Shown here piece by piece: positions 32,742-44,876 of a DNA stretch of 64,000 nt; position 1 is the stretch's first letter, and the number at the start of each line of letters is the position of its first letter. The notes below the pieces were generated by a model. It was not told the DNA's origin and did not search any database. It saw nothing but the letters and a program-made list of their open reading frames with translations. This DNA is from Clitopilus passeckerianus. Taxonomy: Eukaryota; Basidiomycota; Agaricomycetes; Agaricales; Entolomataceae. The stretch is from the NCBI GenBank assembly GCA_944990035.1, contig CALYLX010000136.1, positions 1,240,001 to 1,304,000 of the forward strand, written 5' to 3'. The translations under genes were made by a program, and so were the position numbers.

Positions 32742-34501
32742 CTAAGCCAGTAACATCTTCCGAGGGTCTTCGATATAATCGCGGATTTTCACTGCAGAAC
32801 ACCAGTCAATTTATCGTCAAAATAGCAAAAAAATACATCACATACCAAGGAATGTAACAGCTTCACGGCCATCCAACAGTCGGTGATCATACGTTAAAGC
32901 AACGACCATGATTGGGCGGATGACAATCTGGCCGTTGACGACGACAGGACGTTCCTTGATTGAATGCATGCCTAGAGCAGGTTCAGCGCGATGCGCCTGG
33001 TGTAGCACGGGTTCACTCACCAAGGACGGCCGCTTGAGGCAAATTGATAATGGGTGTACCGTATAGTGAGCCAAAGACGCCGCCGTTGGAACTATAGATT
33101 TACGGTAAGATGTGGCATGTAAGAAAACTAAGTTCAACCTTACATAGTGAAGGTGCCTCCAGCCATATCCTCAAGGGTGAGTTTACCGTCTCGTGCCTAT
33201 AGGAATTCCATGTTAGCTACCGATATGTATGTGCATAGAGGAAATATCTGCGAACCTTCTTGCCGAGGGCAGCAATTTCCCTCTCGATATCGACGAAATT
33301 CATAGTTTCAGCATTGCGGACGACGGGAGTAACGAGTCCTTTAGGCGTGGCAACTGCAACACTAAGGTCCACGTAGTCTCGGTAGACGATCTCGTCTCCT
33401 TCGATGGAGGCGTTCGCAACAGGAATTTCTTTCAGAGCAAGGGTAGCCGCCTTGGCAAATGCACTCATGAAGCCCAGCTTGACATCATGAGTCTTTAGCA
33501 CCTCATCCTTGTATTTCTTGCGCATCTCCATGAGTGAGGACATATCAATCTCGTTGAAGGTGGTGAGCGAAGCAGCGGAGTTCTGGGACTCCTTGAGACG
33601 CTCAGCAATACGGAGGCGCATTCGGTTCATCTTGACCTAACAAAAAAATGAGCAAAAAATCTTGGAAGTATATATTGGATTATGCTTACCCTCGTCTCGC
33701 CGCGGCTACCAGCGACCGGTGTCGGTTTAGGCTTATCCTTGTCTTCCTTCTTTTTGTCAGAAGCCTTGGAATCTTTCTTACTCTCCTTAGCGGGCTGCTC
33801 TGACGACGTCTGCTTGTCCTTTGTCACAGGTTTTACAGCGTCAGTTTGCTTATCTTGTTCCGTGGGTGCTGGGGAGGGAGGAAGCTTCTTGTCGACTTGT
33901 TGGTCGGCAGGCTCTGAAGCATCCTTGGGCTTGGAAGGGGAGGACTCTTCGGCCGCGCCAAACTCGATCACAAAGAGGTCCTGGCCAACTGTAACGGTGG
34001 ATTCTTCCTCGACGAGGATCTTGACAATTTTGCCGGCTTGTGGGGCATTAACCGATACGTCAATCTTGTTTGATGGTCAGAGAAAAATAGAGTGGATGCT
34101 CCGGATAGCATGTACCTTGTCGGTCTCGATAGTGGCAATCTCCTCGTCAGCTGCAACAGAATCACCAACTTGTTTTGACCATGACTTGAGAGTCCCTTCG
34201 GTGATGGACTCTGCCATTTGAGGGACCTTTATGGTCTCGGCTACATACGTAATAAGGTCAAAAGAAGGCTGTAAGTGGATTACAAGCTTGACATGCCTTG
34301 CAGAAGCCTGGTCGAGTGAAATTGGGCGGCTCTGATGTTCGAGCGAGATAACTCCCTACAAGAGGATACCCTGAGTTCATTAAATTTGGGTGACATAACC
34401 ACGACGACATACCAGGCTTTTGCAAGACTAGGAGCCGTAGCATTGCGTGAAGCCAAGAAAGCCTTGCCACGAGCAACAGCAATGATACGTTTTGAAAGCA
34501 T
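32742..34501 (-). CDS. KGD2: Dihydrolipoamide succinyltransferase, E2 of 2-oxoglutarate dehydrogenase
   Basis: E2 core of the mitochondrial 2-oxoglutarate dehydrogenase complex; transfers succinyl from lipoamide to CoA. The start at 34501 gives a basic, presequence-like N-terminus ([20 protein letters not shown]). A single lipoyl domain follows ([16 protein letters not shown]; the lipoylated Lys in ETDKIDVSV; about 34220-33970). Next is a long Lys/Ser/Pro linker (33960-33700) without a clear E3-binding domain, as is usual in fungal Kgd2. The catalytic domain starts [20 protein letters not shown], includes [13 protein letters not shown], and has the active-site [10 protein letters not shown] near 32870. 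It ends [11 protein letters not shown] with TAG at 32742-32744. Short introns throughout. Divergent from the CLIP-170-like gene with 144 bp between start codons. Confidence 0.95.
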
Positions 34502-34645
34502 TGGAAAAAAAAGGGAATGAACGGCGTTGGCAACTGTAATACTCTGAAGCTCCGGGGACCACTCCGCCCTAAGGACTCCGAGGTGGATACACAACGCCAA
34601 ACAACCTCTATTGGACCAACGCGAGAGGCACGTGATGCTTTAACG
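34502..34645. promoter_or_regulatory. Shared promoter of KGD2 and the CLIP-170-like gene
   Basis: 144 bp between two divergent start codons. No TATA box stands out. Any core elements of both genes must lie here or inside their 5' exons. Confidence 0.6.
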
Positions 34646-37600
34646 ATGTCGTCGACAACGCCTGCTAAAGCGCGAAGCTCGGGGATTCCTGGCCCAAGTC
34701 GCGTTACTGGCATTCCAACGCCAGGAAGATCTCGTTCATCGTCTAGTACAATCACCCCACAACCACCAGAAGATGTCGATTACATGACAAGGGCTCTCGC
34801 CGATGCCATCAAAGCTAATGACCCAGCACACCACCAATCTACAGCTCCTTCAATTGCAAATCTCTCGCCACCTTCTCTATCCGGTCGCCGCTCTGCAGCT
34901 GGTAGATCTGTCTCAGTGGCCTCAACAGCATCCTCTGTATCTTCCGCGTATGCCAGAGAACGAGCCAAAACGCCGGTGTCCGCTCGTCCACTCAGTCGAT
35001 CTTCAAGCAGACAATCAGATGTCTTCTCTAAACCCAGACCCAAGGCATTCGACATTGGAGATAACGTCTGGATTGAATCTCTGGGTTTTGAGGGTGTGTT
35101 GCGATACCTCGGTGAAATTGATGGAAAACCAGGTCAATGGGCTGGGGTTGAGTTGAGTGGTGGATTTGCAGGCAAGGGCAAAAACAATGGGACAGTAAGC
35201 GGGTAAGCATTAAAAATGCCTTCTGAAAGTCCAACACTCACTCATTCACTCCATGCTTCTTCCTGAATATACAGGAAGCAATACTTTTCCTGCCCAGAGA
35301 CATGTGGCGTATTCGTCTCTGCCTTGAAACTATCCCCTGCTACTGTGGGGTCGACCACAGCGGCTGCGACGAGGCCAACTTCTGTGACGACACGAAATGG
35401 ACGCGTTACCCCTGCAAATTCAAGTGGACAGCTTGGTCCCACCACACTATTCGGCTCTCGTCCCTCCCTCTCCAACGGCAGAATTACGCCTTCTACAAGT
35501 ACGAGTACAAGTGGAAGACTTTCACCCTCCATATCCACCAGCTCTTTTGGCCGAATCACGCCAGGCCTCACTCCATCCGCACGATCAGGTCCAAAATTAA
35601 CCAAGTCCCTTTCCCAGTCCGAGTCCCCGTTCCTCGCAGACAAGATTACTGCCGGTTCGAGAGCGTCAAAATACATGGGTTTGACGGCGAAACAACTAGG
35701 CTCCCGACCACCCGTCCCTCAAAGTCCCACTCGCCGCAGCTTAGGCTCCGCCAGCCCAATTCGCCCTTCTTCAGTCACTTCCAGATCAGTCGAATCACCG
35801 ACCTTACCGCCCGCATCGCCCTTCGGCACTCCCAAGCTAGGCCTATCCAGTAGACCTTCTATCGGGAAAGGGATGCCATTAAGCCCAACCAAAGGTAGAG
35901 CATCATTGAATACACCAAGAGCTCGTGTTCCAAGTGGTGTTGCGATGCCTCCCCCTGCTTCACCCATGTCCGCCCGTTCTGCATCCATGGATCATCACAG
36001 GAGCAGCCACTCCATTGACAGCGACCACAGTTTCGAGCGAGGACTCATCAGCTCTGACAGCCCCCTGTTCTCAACAAGTCGGCCACCTTCCTCCGCAGCG
36101 AGGCGTTCCCTGGCAGAAGCCGACTCGGTCATGCTTGAACAACTTCGCTCGCGTATCCAAGCTTTGGAATACGACAACGAGCGTTTACGCAATCTAGGAG
36201 AAACTGCTGACAGCTCTCAACCCAAGGCCGAGGATCTCGAGGCCGCCAGGAAAGAGCGTGATGAAGCAGTAAGCCGCATCACTGAACTGCAAGCCTCGCT
36301 CGAGGCTGCCGAGACCCGTTTGAAAAGTCAAGAAGTCGACGCGGCAAACTCGGCAACTAGCCACAAGGAGGCTGTTGCTTCCTACAGTCGGAGAAGGCGG
36401 CGATTGAGCAAACAATGGACTTTTTGCAGCAGAAGCTAGTCGAACAAACCCAGCTGATTGCAGGACTGGAAAGCAGAGCAAAGGAACACGAGACCATCAG
36501 CCAGGATGCTGAATCTCGAGTTAAAACCAAGGAGGCGGAGGTCGACGCAGTCAGCAACAAACTACAGGCGCTATCTACAGAATACCAGAATGAGCGTACC
36601 GAGTTGCTAACCCAAGTTGACGAACTCAGGCATGCTGGTCAGGTACGTGTGTAGAAGCAAGGCGTCGTTCTTGAAACTTACGCCAACGCGGATAGGAAAC
36701 GATTGCTTTGTATGAAGAACGGCTCAATGCATCTGACAGCCAACGCTTCGAGCTCGAATCTCGAATCTCAACCCTAGAAGCCAGCCTCGCTGCCGCCCAA
36801 GCCAACTCTTCTGATCTGCCGCCAGCACCTACACAGGGAGGCATCTCGGCAGCTGAGATCGACAACGAAAATCTACGCGAGCAGGTTGTGCACTTGCAAC
36901 GCCAGATATCGAACTTAGAGGATCAACTCGAAGACGCTCAAGCCGCCTCGATGAAGGAAGAGGATGCGTTTAGGGAGAGGATGCAGCGCCTGCGAGAGAA
37001 GGAGGAGTCCATGAAGCAGGAGTTGAGCGAAGGGAAGAGGGAAGCAGAGAGGATGAGCAAGTCTGAAGCGCGGGCTCTTTCTCGACTAGAGGAGAACGAA
37101 GAGGCTCTACGCGAGAGCACCATTACCCTGGAAAATGCCCGAGCAGAGGTAGAAAACCTCCGGTCTGAACTGGCAGTGCGTGTCAGAGTTGCTTGTTCAT
37201 GGTCCCAATTAGCCTGACATTCTATACAGAACCTGGACAGCCTGGTTGTCAACCGAAATGGCGGGGACCTCTACTCCAGAGTTGCAGAACTTGCAGACCG
37301 CGCATCCAAGGATCAAACTAGATACGAGAAGGAGCTCACAGAACTGAAGGAGGCGCTTGAGCAAGCACGACGTGGCGGAGCAAATCCCGAGGAGATTTCA
37401 ATACTCAGAGAGGAGAATTATAAGGTCGGCGTCATTGGAAAACCTTGCATTTTCCTACTGAAGTCGCCATGTCCAGCTCCGCAACTCTGTATCAGATTAC
37501 GACGAGCGGGTGGCTGCTCTCACTGAACAACTCGAAGAACGCTCACACGAACTGGAGAGCATGCGAAAGAAGGGGAACCGAGAGGTTCCAATCCACAACG

Positions 37601-38631
37601 GTATTGACATAAACAAGCCACCGCACTCTCCTACCAGGGCAGAGTCCTCCACAAACCGGGAAGAGATTACAGGACTCAAGTGCGTACTTCGCTTGGTATG
37701 CAAGCAAACACACGTCCCTGATGATTTCGTTAGGCACATTGTACAAGAACTTCAGAAGGAGAACTCTGCTTTGACACAACGCATCAAGATTTTGGAATCA
37801 GAAAACCAACTTCTGAAGTCGGAAGCTGACCAGCTGCGACAGGTGAGGATAGCCTCGGATAGTATCCTTGCAGGAACTTATGCATGACACAGGAGGTTCA
37901 GAATCTGGAGGATAATCTGGACAAGAGCCTAGCTGAGGCGGAAGCGGAAGAAACGGAGCAAAGGAGCGTCACTGATGATTCGCCCAGAAAGCTGAAGGAG
38001 CAACGGTCGCGTCTGGAGGTGAGGAAGCAAGCCTGGACCTTGTTATGTTTTCTGAATTCTTGTCAGGTTGAACGGGATCAACTACAGAAGCGACTGACGG
38101 AAGCGGAGATGAAGAGTGCGAGGACCATCCATGACGTACGTATGAACATTGGACGTTGCCGACAATGTTCCTGACGATGTTTCCAGTTGAACAAGGAGAT
38201 TAGCGAGCTTGAGGCATTGATTGAATCTAAGGTGAGAGTCACTCTCCGTTACTTTTTGTGTGTGTGATTCTGACAAGTTTGGGTACAGATATACCGCGAA
38301 GTATGTGCATTCATCAGACGACCTAGGGCTATAACTAACACTTGATTGATGACAGGATGAACTCGAGCAAGAGGTAGAACGCCTCAAAGACAAACTCGCT
38401 CGCCACAAGAGATCTAAAGGCAGCACTGACACTATAGACGCACGACGAGCGAGCAAGAGTACCGCACCCGACGTTGTGGTGTGCGAGATCTGCGAACGAC
38501 CCGGCCATGACATTTTCAATTGCGACGTTTTGAATAAACCGGATAAGGGAGTGGAGAATCTATTCTGCGAAGATTGTGAAAGTTACGGACATCAAGCATC
38601 TGACTGTCCTTCCTCATTGGATGTATTTTGA
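34646..38631 (+). CDS. CLIP-170-like microtubule plus-end protein (CAP-Gly, coiled coil, zinc knuckles)
   Basis: The full architecture is visible. The N-terminus is Ser/Pro/Arg-rich (MSSTTPAKARSSGIPGPSRV). The CAP-Gly domain is at about 35040-35330 (FDIGDNVWIESLGFEGVLRY; GQWAGVELSG; KGKNNGTVSG; KQYFSCPETCGVFV). A second basic Ser/Pro stretch follows to about 36110, then a long coiled coil (36130-38420). At the C-terminus are two CCHC-like knuckles, CEICERPGHDIFNC and CEDCESYGHQASDC, ending at 38631. This is the layout of CLIP-170/Tip1/Bik1 proteins, which track growing microtubule ends. The usual GKNDG motif reads GKNNG. Near 36381-36385 one base seems to be missing: the coiled-coil frame jumps from SHKEAVAS to QSEKAAIEQTMDF with no possible intron. 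This is either a sequence error or a real frameshift. The gene has about ten introns. Confidence 0.9.
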
Positions 38632-38719
38632 TTATGTAAGCTATGACGCACTGGCATGACATCATGACTACTTTAATATAAATTCTTTTCGGATTTCTCT
38701 TCTGTGTCTTTATCCAAAC

Positions 38720-39678
38720 ATGTCCTACGCTGAAGTCGCTGCTACAAACGTTCCTCCCCTGTCAGAACAGGTATTATTATTTTCCATTTCTCAAATAATC
38801 ATATTCATATAATAATCTCAACGACAGCCTCAACCTGACCCAGCGTTGCTCAATACCTCGAGCTCGCCCGCCCCCCCTGCAAATACCGTCGATGGCACGT
38901 CCGCAAAGGTCAATGTAGTCTCTCCACCAGCTAGCAACGGCTTTGAAGACGACGGCTCCGAAGACTTTAACGATGATCGAAGCCGCAACAGAAAGAAGAA
39001 AGTGAACAGACGCCTGGCTGAGGCAGAAGCTGAAGGACTTTACCTTTGGGACGTTACCAAACACTATCTGTTCCGACCAGGCGTCGCCGGTGGCCTCATT
39101 GGCTTGTGTGGGTTATTTACTTCTGGCACCAACGAACCAATTTTGAACTATCTTACTTAGTAAATATCGGTCTGCTCGCGGGTGCTGGTCGCGCTTTCTA
39201 CACACAGCCAGAATTGCGTCGCGATAAGGCCCTCGTTTCCAGCACAATTGCTGCTGTTATTACCATTTTCGGCATTGAGGGCTATGGTGCAGAGAAATAC
39301 AGGCAGACCCCTCAAGGCCAAGAAGAGGAACGCCGTGCACGAGAGGAAGGCACGTTGATATACAAGCATGTACGCGAGCATCTACTACGACCTGGTGTCC
39401 TTGGAGGGCTCGTTGGCCTTTGTAAGTTTATCTGCCGACATGGTACACCAATTCAATCTAACAGGCTCTCAGTCAATACAGCAATCGTAGGCACCGTTGG
39501 GTATATTGCCTATAACAATTGGCACAAGCCCACTTGGGATCGCCGTGTAGTTTCATCAATTTCCATTGGTCTCGCGACTCTGTGGGGAGCTGAAGGGTAA
39601 GTTTCTTTTTGCTACTATTTCTTCACACCCTGACATCTGCTTAGATATTTCGCTGAGCGATTCAGGAAAACACATTAA
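38720..39678 (+). CDS. Mitochondrial-type membrane protein with internal duplication
   Basis: Starts MSYAEVAATNVPPLSEQ; a disordered Pro/Ser-rich N-terminus leads to a basic stretch (RSRNRKKKVNRRL). Two similar units follow: YLWDVTKHYLFRPGVAGGLIGLVNIGL..., with an ending FGIEGYGAEKYR, and LIYKHVREHLLRPGVLGGLVGLVNTAI..., with an ending LWGAEGYFAERFR. Each unit has a Gly-rich membrane segment (PGVxGGLxGLVN) and a second hydrophobic segment before GAEGY. Introns fall at the same place in both units, just after GGLxGL, which supports a tandem duplication of an exon block. Possibly related to the fungal mitochondrial outer-membrane protein Om14; this is a guess from general features only. No enzymatic motif is seen. 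Confidence 0.75.
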
Positions 39679-39813
39679 ACCTCTGGATAATGTAAAATAG
39701 GATAATAATTATATTTCTTCAAATCATCGGAGTTTGAAACGTAAGGGACATCACCGAACCTGTAAATTTCTGCTCGTCGCCTTCGGTGCCGTCCTCATCG
39801 TCAAAACAGCACA

Positions 39814-42704
39814 ATGTCGCGATTCTTCAGACAAGCAGGAGACTCTGATTCAGATACCGAATCTTCCGAGGATGAGCTTATGTCCAGCGGAGAGGACGAG
39901 GCCCCCTCCAGACCGGCCCCATCGACCACGGCTAAAGTTGCGATGTCACGATTCTTGAAGACCGCAGGAGACAGTGATACTAGCTCATCGGAGTCAGAGG
40001 ACGAGAGCCAAAGTGATGAGGACATGTCAGATGGATCTGGGGATGAGGATGAGGATGAAGAAGAGGCTCAGGGTGTCAGGATCAAGAGTGCTGCTGAGAA
40101 GAGGTTGGACGAGATGAAGGCTACTGGCAAGCTGATCGAAAACGCGGTCAAAATCAACGACTGGGTGGCCATCTCGAACGGTGCGTATCCTTGCGTATTC
40201 AGAAGTTATTAAACCCTAATACTCATACTATTACAGAGTTCGATAAGCTCGTACGGATGATCCAGAAACAACAGAACATATCCGAGCCTGTTCCACCTGT
40301 CTTCATCCAGGCTCTTGTCAATCTCGACACTTCCCTGACTCAAGCCCAGGCAAAGGAGAAAGAGGCCAAGAAGAAGATGAATGCTACCAATGCCAAGGCC
40401 CTCACGGCTACAAAGTCAAAAGTGAAGAAGGCGTTCAAGGAATACGAGGAAGAGGTCAAGAAATATCAGCAGGTATGTATATGCCGAACGTCCTCCAGAT
40501 TCTGATACTCAGACCTGATTTAGGATCCCGAAGCATTCCAACGCGAATATACTGAGCGCGTTGCCCCCGAGCCTACTGCTACCCCTGCTGCAAGAGCTGC
40601 TGCAGCCGGTGCCGCGCCTGAAGACGATCAATTTACTACCGTCGGAAGGGGTGGAAAGACTGTTCAATATACCACTGAAGGTATCTTCAAGCATCTACAG
40701 GCGGTGCAAGAGGCTCGTGGTAAAAAGGTCAGTGCCTACCAATCTTTTCTTCCAGTTGGACCATTACTGACCGACCTCCAGAACACCGACCGCGCCGACC
40801 AAATTCGCACATTAGAGAAGCTCCTGGAAGTCTCTGTCACCTCATACCAGCGTATCCGTGTACTCCTTTCTCTGATTTCCTCAAGATTCGACTATAACTC
40901 CTCGATCACATCTCACATGCCTGTCGATCTGTGGATTGCTGCCCAGCGCGAGGTCGATCAGCTTATCTCCATCGTCGCCGCAGAGGACGGTTACTCAATT
41001 GAGGAGACAACAGAAGACTATGACGAGCTCATCGAGAGGACTCCTTCAGACGGAAAGGTTGTACGGATTCGGGGCAGCATCATCAGTTTCATTGACCGCC
41101 TCGACGACGAGTTCACTCGTAGTCTGCAAAATATCGACCCTCATGGCACGGAATATATTGATCGCCTGAAGGATGAGCAAGTCCTTTACTCGACTATATG
41201 CCGTGCACAGGCCTTCTATGAGAAGACGAAACAAAACGAACCCCTTGGCCGGGTCGTCATGCGGCGTCTCGAGCATATTTATTCCAAGGTATGGGAATTC
41301 ATAAATTACACCCTACTGGAATATGGCTAACTTGCCTTAAGCCCGACCCCGTTGTCCAGGCACTGGAATCCTCGCTTGATAGCTCTCAGATCCGTCCCAA
41401 TATGACACTCTCAGCGCAGAAGACAACATCTGCCCTTATTCATTCCCTCTGTGTATACCTTTACAAGTCTGGCAACTCTCTTCTCCGAACGCGAGCGATG
41501 CTCAGCCACATTTATCACCATGCCTTGCACAACGACTACTACACAGCTCGCGACATGCTCCTCATGTCACATCTTCAGGAGTCGGTCCACTCGGCGGACG
41601 TTACCACTCAAATCCTTTACAACAGGACCGTCGTTCAGCTTGGTCTCTGTGCCTTCCGATCTGGTCTGATTAAGGAAGCCCAGGCCACCCTCCAGGACAT
41701 CTTTACCACTCAACGGGTCAAAGAACTTCTGGCCCAAGGTGTCCACCAACAAAGGTTCCAACAAATCACTCCTGAACAAGAGAAGGCCGATAAACAAAGG
41801 CAACTACCTTTCCACATGCACATCAACACTGAGCTCCTTGAAGCCGCCTTCTTAGTCTCAAGCATGTTGGTCGAGATCCCTCTCCTTGCCAGCATCGACT
41901 CGGAAGAGCAAAAGCGCAAGGCGATTTCGAAACCATTCCGTCGTCTCCTCGACTTCGCCGACCGTCAAGTCTTTACAGGGCCGCCCGAGAGCACCCGTGA
42001 CCATATCATGCAAGCTAGCAAGGCTTTGCAGGATGGAGAATGGGAGCGATGTCGCGATCTCATCCAGAGCATCAAGATCTGGGGTCTGATGCCTGAAGCA
42101 ACGTCCGTGAAGGAAATGCTTGCCAAGTATGTCATTAATTTTAACTTTCGCTTTGTAGCTGATTTCCTGTACAGGCGTATACAAGAACAGGGCTTGCGCA
42201 CTTATCTCTTCACGTATGCACCACATTACCAAACACTCTCGATCTCCCTCCTTTCACGAACCTTCTCTCTTTCGCCTCGTACTGTCACCTCAATTGTTTC
42301 CAAGATGACCTGGAATGAGGAACTTTCGGCATCTCTAGACCAATCCGGTGGTGTCATCGTCTTTCATCGCATCGAGTTTTCCCGGAATCAGCAACTTGCC
42401 CAGGTAGTGGCAGAGAAGATCGCTGCTATGGTTGATCAAAGCGAGAAAGCCCTTGATATTAAGATGGGAGGTTCAGGAGGATGGGGTGACCGGGCTGATG
42501 GTCCCAAAGGTGATAAACGTGGCGAGCAAACTCAAGAAAGGCGTGGACGGGGTGAGCGTACACGGGGCGCTCGAGGTAAGTTATATCAGTCTCTAATTGA
42601 TGACTCTCTGATTTTCTCTTCTCAATTCAGGTGGAGCAAGGGGTGGTCGTGGCGGACGATTCTCACAAGGCCTGGGTAACCAGATGCCTCAGAGACAAGC
42701 TTGA
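39814..42704 (+). CDS. NIP1: Translation initiation factor eIF3 subunit c
   Basis: Core subunit of eIF3, which binds the 40S ribosome and, through its N-terminus, eIF1 and eIF5. Starts MSRFFRQAGDSDSDTESSED; the acidic Ser-rich N-terminus repeats its opening motif (SRFLKTAGDSDTSSSES near 39946). Then KLIENAVKINDWVAISNEFD and KLVRMIQKQQNISEPVPPVF, a Lys-rich coiled part, the helical repeat region (RIRVLLSLISSRFDYNSSIT; PVDLWIAAQREVDQLISIVA), and the PCI domain at about 42000-42420 (LRTYLFTYAPHYQTLSISLL; GVIVFHRIEFSRNQQLAQVV). An Arg/Gly-rich tail (RGGARGGRGGRFSQ) ends at 42704. About six introns. Convergent with the eIF2B-gamma gene, 121 bp away. Confidence 0.96.
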
Positions 42705-42825
42705 TCTGGCGTGTTTCAATCTGATCTTGATAGTCGAACAAAAACCGTCCTACTTCGGCCTTCTGTTTCCTTCGTTTCCTTACTGCTTGTCATTACATAC
42801 ATACGTATCGCATACCAATGAACTT

Positions 42826-44766
42826 CTAGCCATCCTCTTCGCTCTCGCTTGCATGCTTACTGGCAGTTTCCTCATCCTCGTTCGAGCCGTCATCCTCTTC
42901 ATCATCACTAGCAGGTGCAGTCCAATCTGACACATCCAACTTCTCTCCTTTGACGGTTTCTGAGGGCGGAAAAATCAGAAAGTTGAGGTATGCAAACAAA
43001 AGGATCACTTTACCTCCTGCATCCACCTCATACCCTGCTTGAGTTATACATTTCTGAAGCTCTGCCTTCGCGCCAACTGTCGTGTTTGTCCCTAGGATGG
43101 AACCATCTAGTTTGGCACTGGCCACCATCAGTCAGAATGGAACGCTTAGATGCCAGACCGAGTCTCTCACCCATCGGCAATGACACAATGGTCGAGTAAT
43201 ATGCACCCAACAATCTTAACCATTTTCCCTATGATACAGTGGCGCCCTATAACGGATTTCTTGATCGTGGTGCGCTCAGATATTGATGTCGAGTCCCCCA
43301 CAATTGAATCGGTGGAGATTTGTGCCTTATGATCAATTAGAGACCTACTCTTGGGGTCAGAGGAAAGGACATATGTTGTTTGCGATAAGATCTGACGGAA
43401 AGAATTTAAACAAGCGTATTATTCAATGTCAGAGGGCTCTTACCCGTCGGTTCATCTCAAGATAGCTGGGTATAGTGTTCACGCGAATGGCAAATCCGGA
43501 TGCTGCTCTGTGAATTATGATACCAACCCTGAAGGTTGTGAACGCGCCATAATCAGGCTCCTCGTCCTCCGGTTCCTGTGGTTCCTCGTGCTCTTCTTGC
43601 GATTCATCGTCCTCCTTGTCCTTTGGCCACTCCTTTCCGTCATATTTTGAAAGGGTAGAGGAGTGATTTAGGGCTAGTTCTTGTACAGGTGGCTTTTCCT
43701 GTGGCATTAGCACTGAATCCGAAATTAGCTAAGTTAAGTGGTCAGTCCGATGGCTTGCTTACACTCTGCATATTTTGATCTCCTCGTCTTCTGATACTGG
43801 ATCTTCAATAACCATGGCAAGAATTCCTCGCGGAAAGAGTCCATATGTTTCTTCTCCCGTAATAGGTCCAGTACCACACGTTTGCAGACATAGACATGCG
43901 AATCTTCAAGCCCTGTGGAGAGCTTCACCCGAGGGTATCTGCCTGTCATTAAGACTTTAAACACGATACTAAGATCGCGAATATTCACCTTGACAGTAGA
44001 GACATCCTCAGCTCCATCTCTTCCGAGTTCTTGTCCTGTTCATCGAGGGTATCGACATGAAGGAGAGTCCCGGTGGATTCTTCCCAAATGATCGATACCG
44101 GGCGCGCAGAGGGACCCCAGTCTTCCGGGAAAGCACCCTTGTCTGGTCGATGTCCGGTAAACCAGCATGAAGTGGCAATCGAGCCAAAAGACATAGCTTC
44201 AACGCGAAACTTGTTCAAAAGAGTTGACAGGGGAAGAGATGAGGGTGGCATAAAGTCGCAAGAGAGCAGCACGAAGTCCTCAGATATTCGGTCTGCGAAA
44301 TGACGCAACAGATTACAGGTCCCAGTATTGCTATCTTGAGACTCGTCAAAAGTTTGTATGTCTACCTGAAGATTTGAAGATAGCAGCGATGTTTCCGAGT
44401 GTAAATGGTGATATATCGCTGGTCGATGAACCGCTGGACATATGAGGAGGGCATCTGTGGTCATACTCAGTACTTTGCTCACTGCACAGGCTGATCATTG
44501 GCGTAACTCAGCACCTACTTTTGATTCCAGACTGTTCCACCCAAGCCAACACATAATCTACCATCGGTTTATTTGCTACAGGCAGCAGAGCTTTTGGACA
44601 AGCATCATCCCCATGATCGTTGGTCAATGGTAATAGCCTGGCAGATCCTGAGTCGTTATCGGAGTATATTTTTGCGTAAATTAGCTTACTCGTTGCCAAA
44701 TCCTGCCAATATAACGGCGACGAATTCCTTCCTTGCGAGGCCAACTGTTTCTCCTTCCAGGTCCAT
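42826..44766 (-). CDS. GCD1: Translation initiation factor eIF2B subunit gamma
   Basis: Part of the catalytic subcomplex of eIF2B, the GDP/GTP exchange factor for eIF2. Starts at 44766 (MDLEGETVGLARKEFVAVIL) with the nucleotidyltransferase-like motif FVAVILAGFGNE, then LPLTNDHGDDACPKALLPVA and NKPMVDYVLAWVEQSGI. The middle part (about 44480-43990) reads DALLICPAVHR and FVLLSCDFMPPSSLPLSTLL. The section YPRVKLSTGLEDSHVYVCKR with FREEFLPWLLKIQY (about 43940-43800) is typical for the gamma subunit. The C-terminal part has left-handed beta-helix-like repeats (SILGTNTTVGAKAELQKCIT near 43100) and an acidic end at 42826. Several introns. Divergent from the kinase gene, with 110 bp between starts. 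Confidence 0.92.
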
Positions 44767-44876
44767 ATTACAGTACTCATGGCATTGAAATCTTTTGACT
44801 CGAAGTATAATCGCAGTCACGTGTCTTCAATACGCCCGCCTCGTGACCCGGACCGTGGATTGACCCCTTCAATGTC

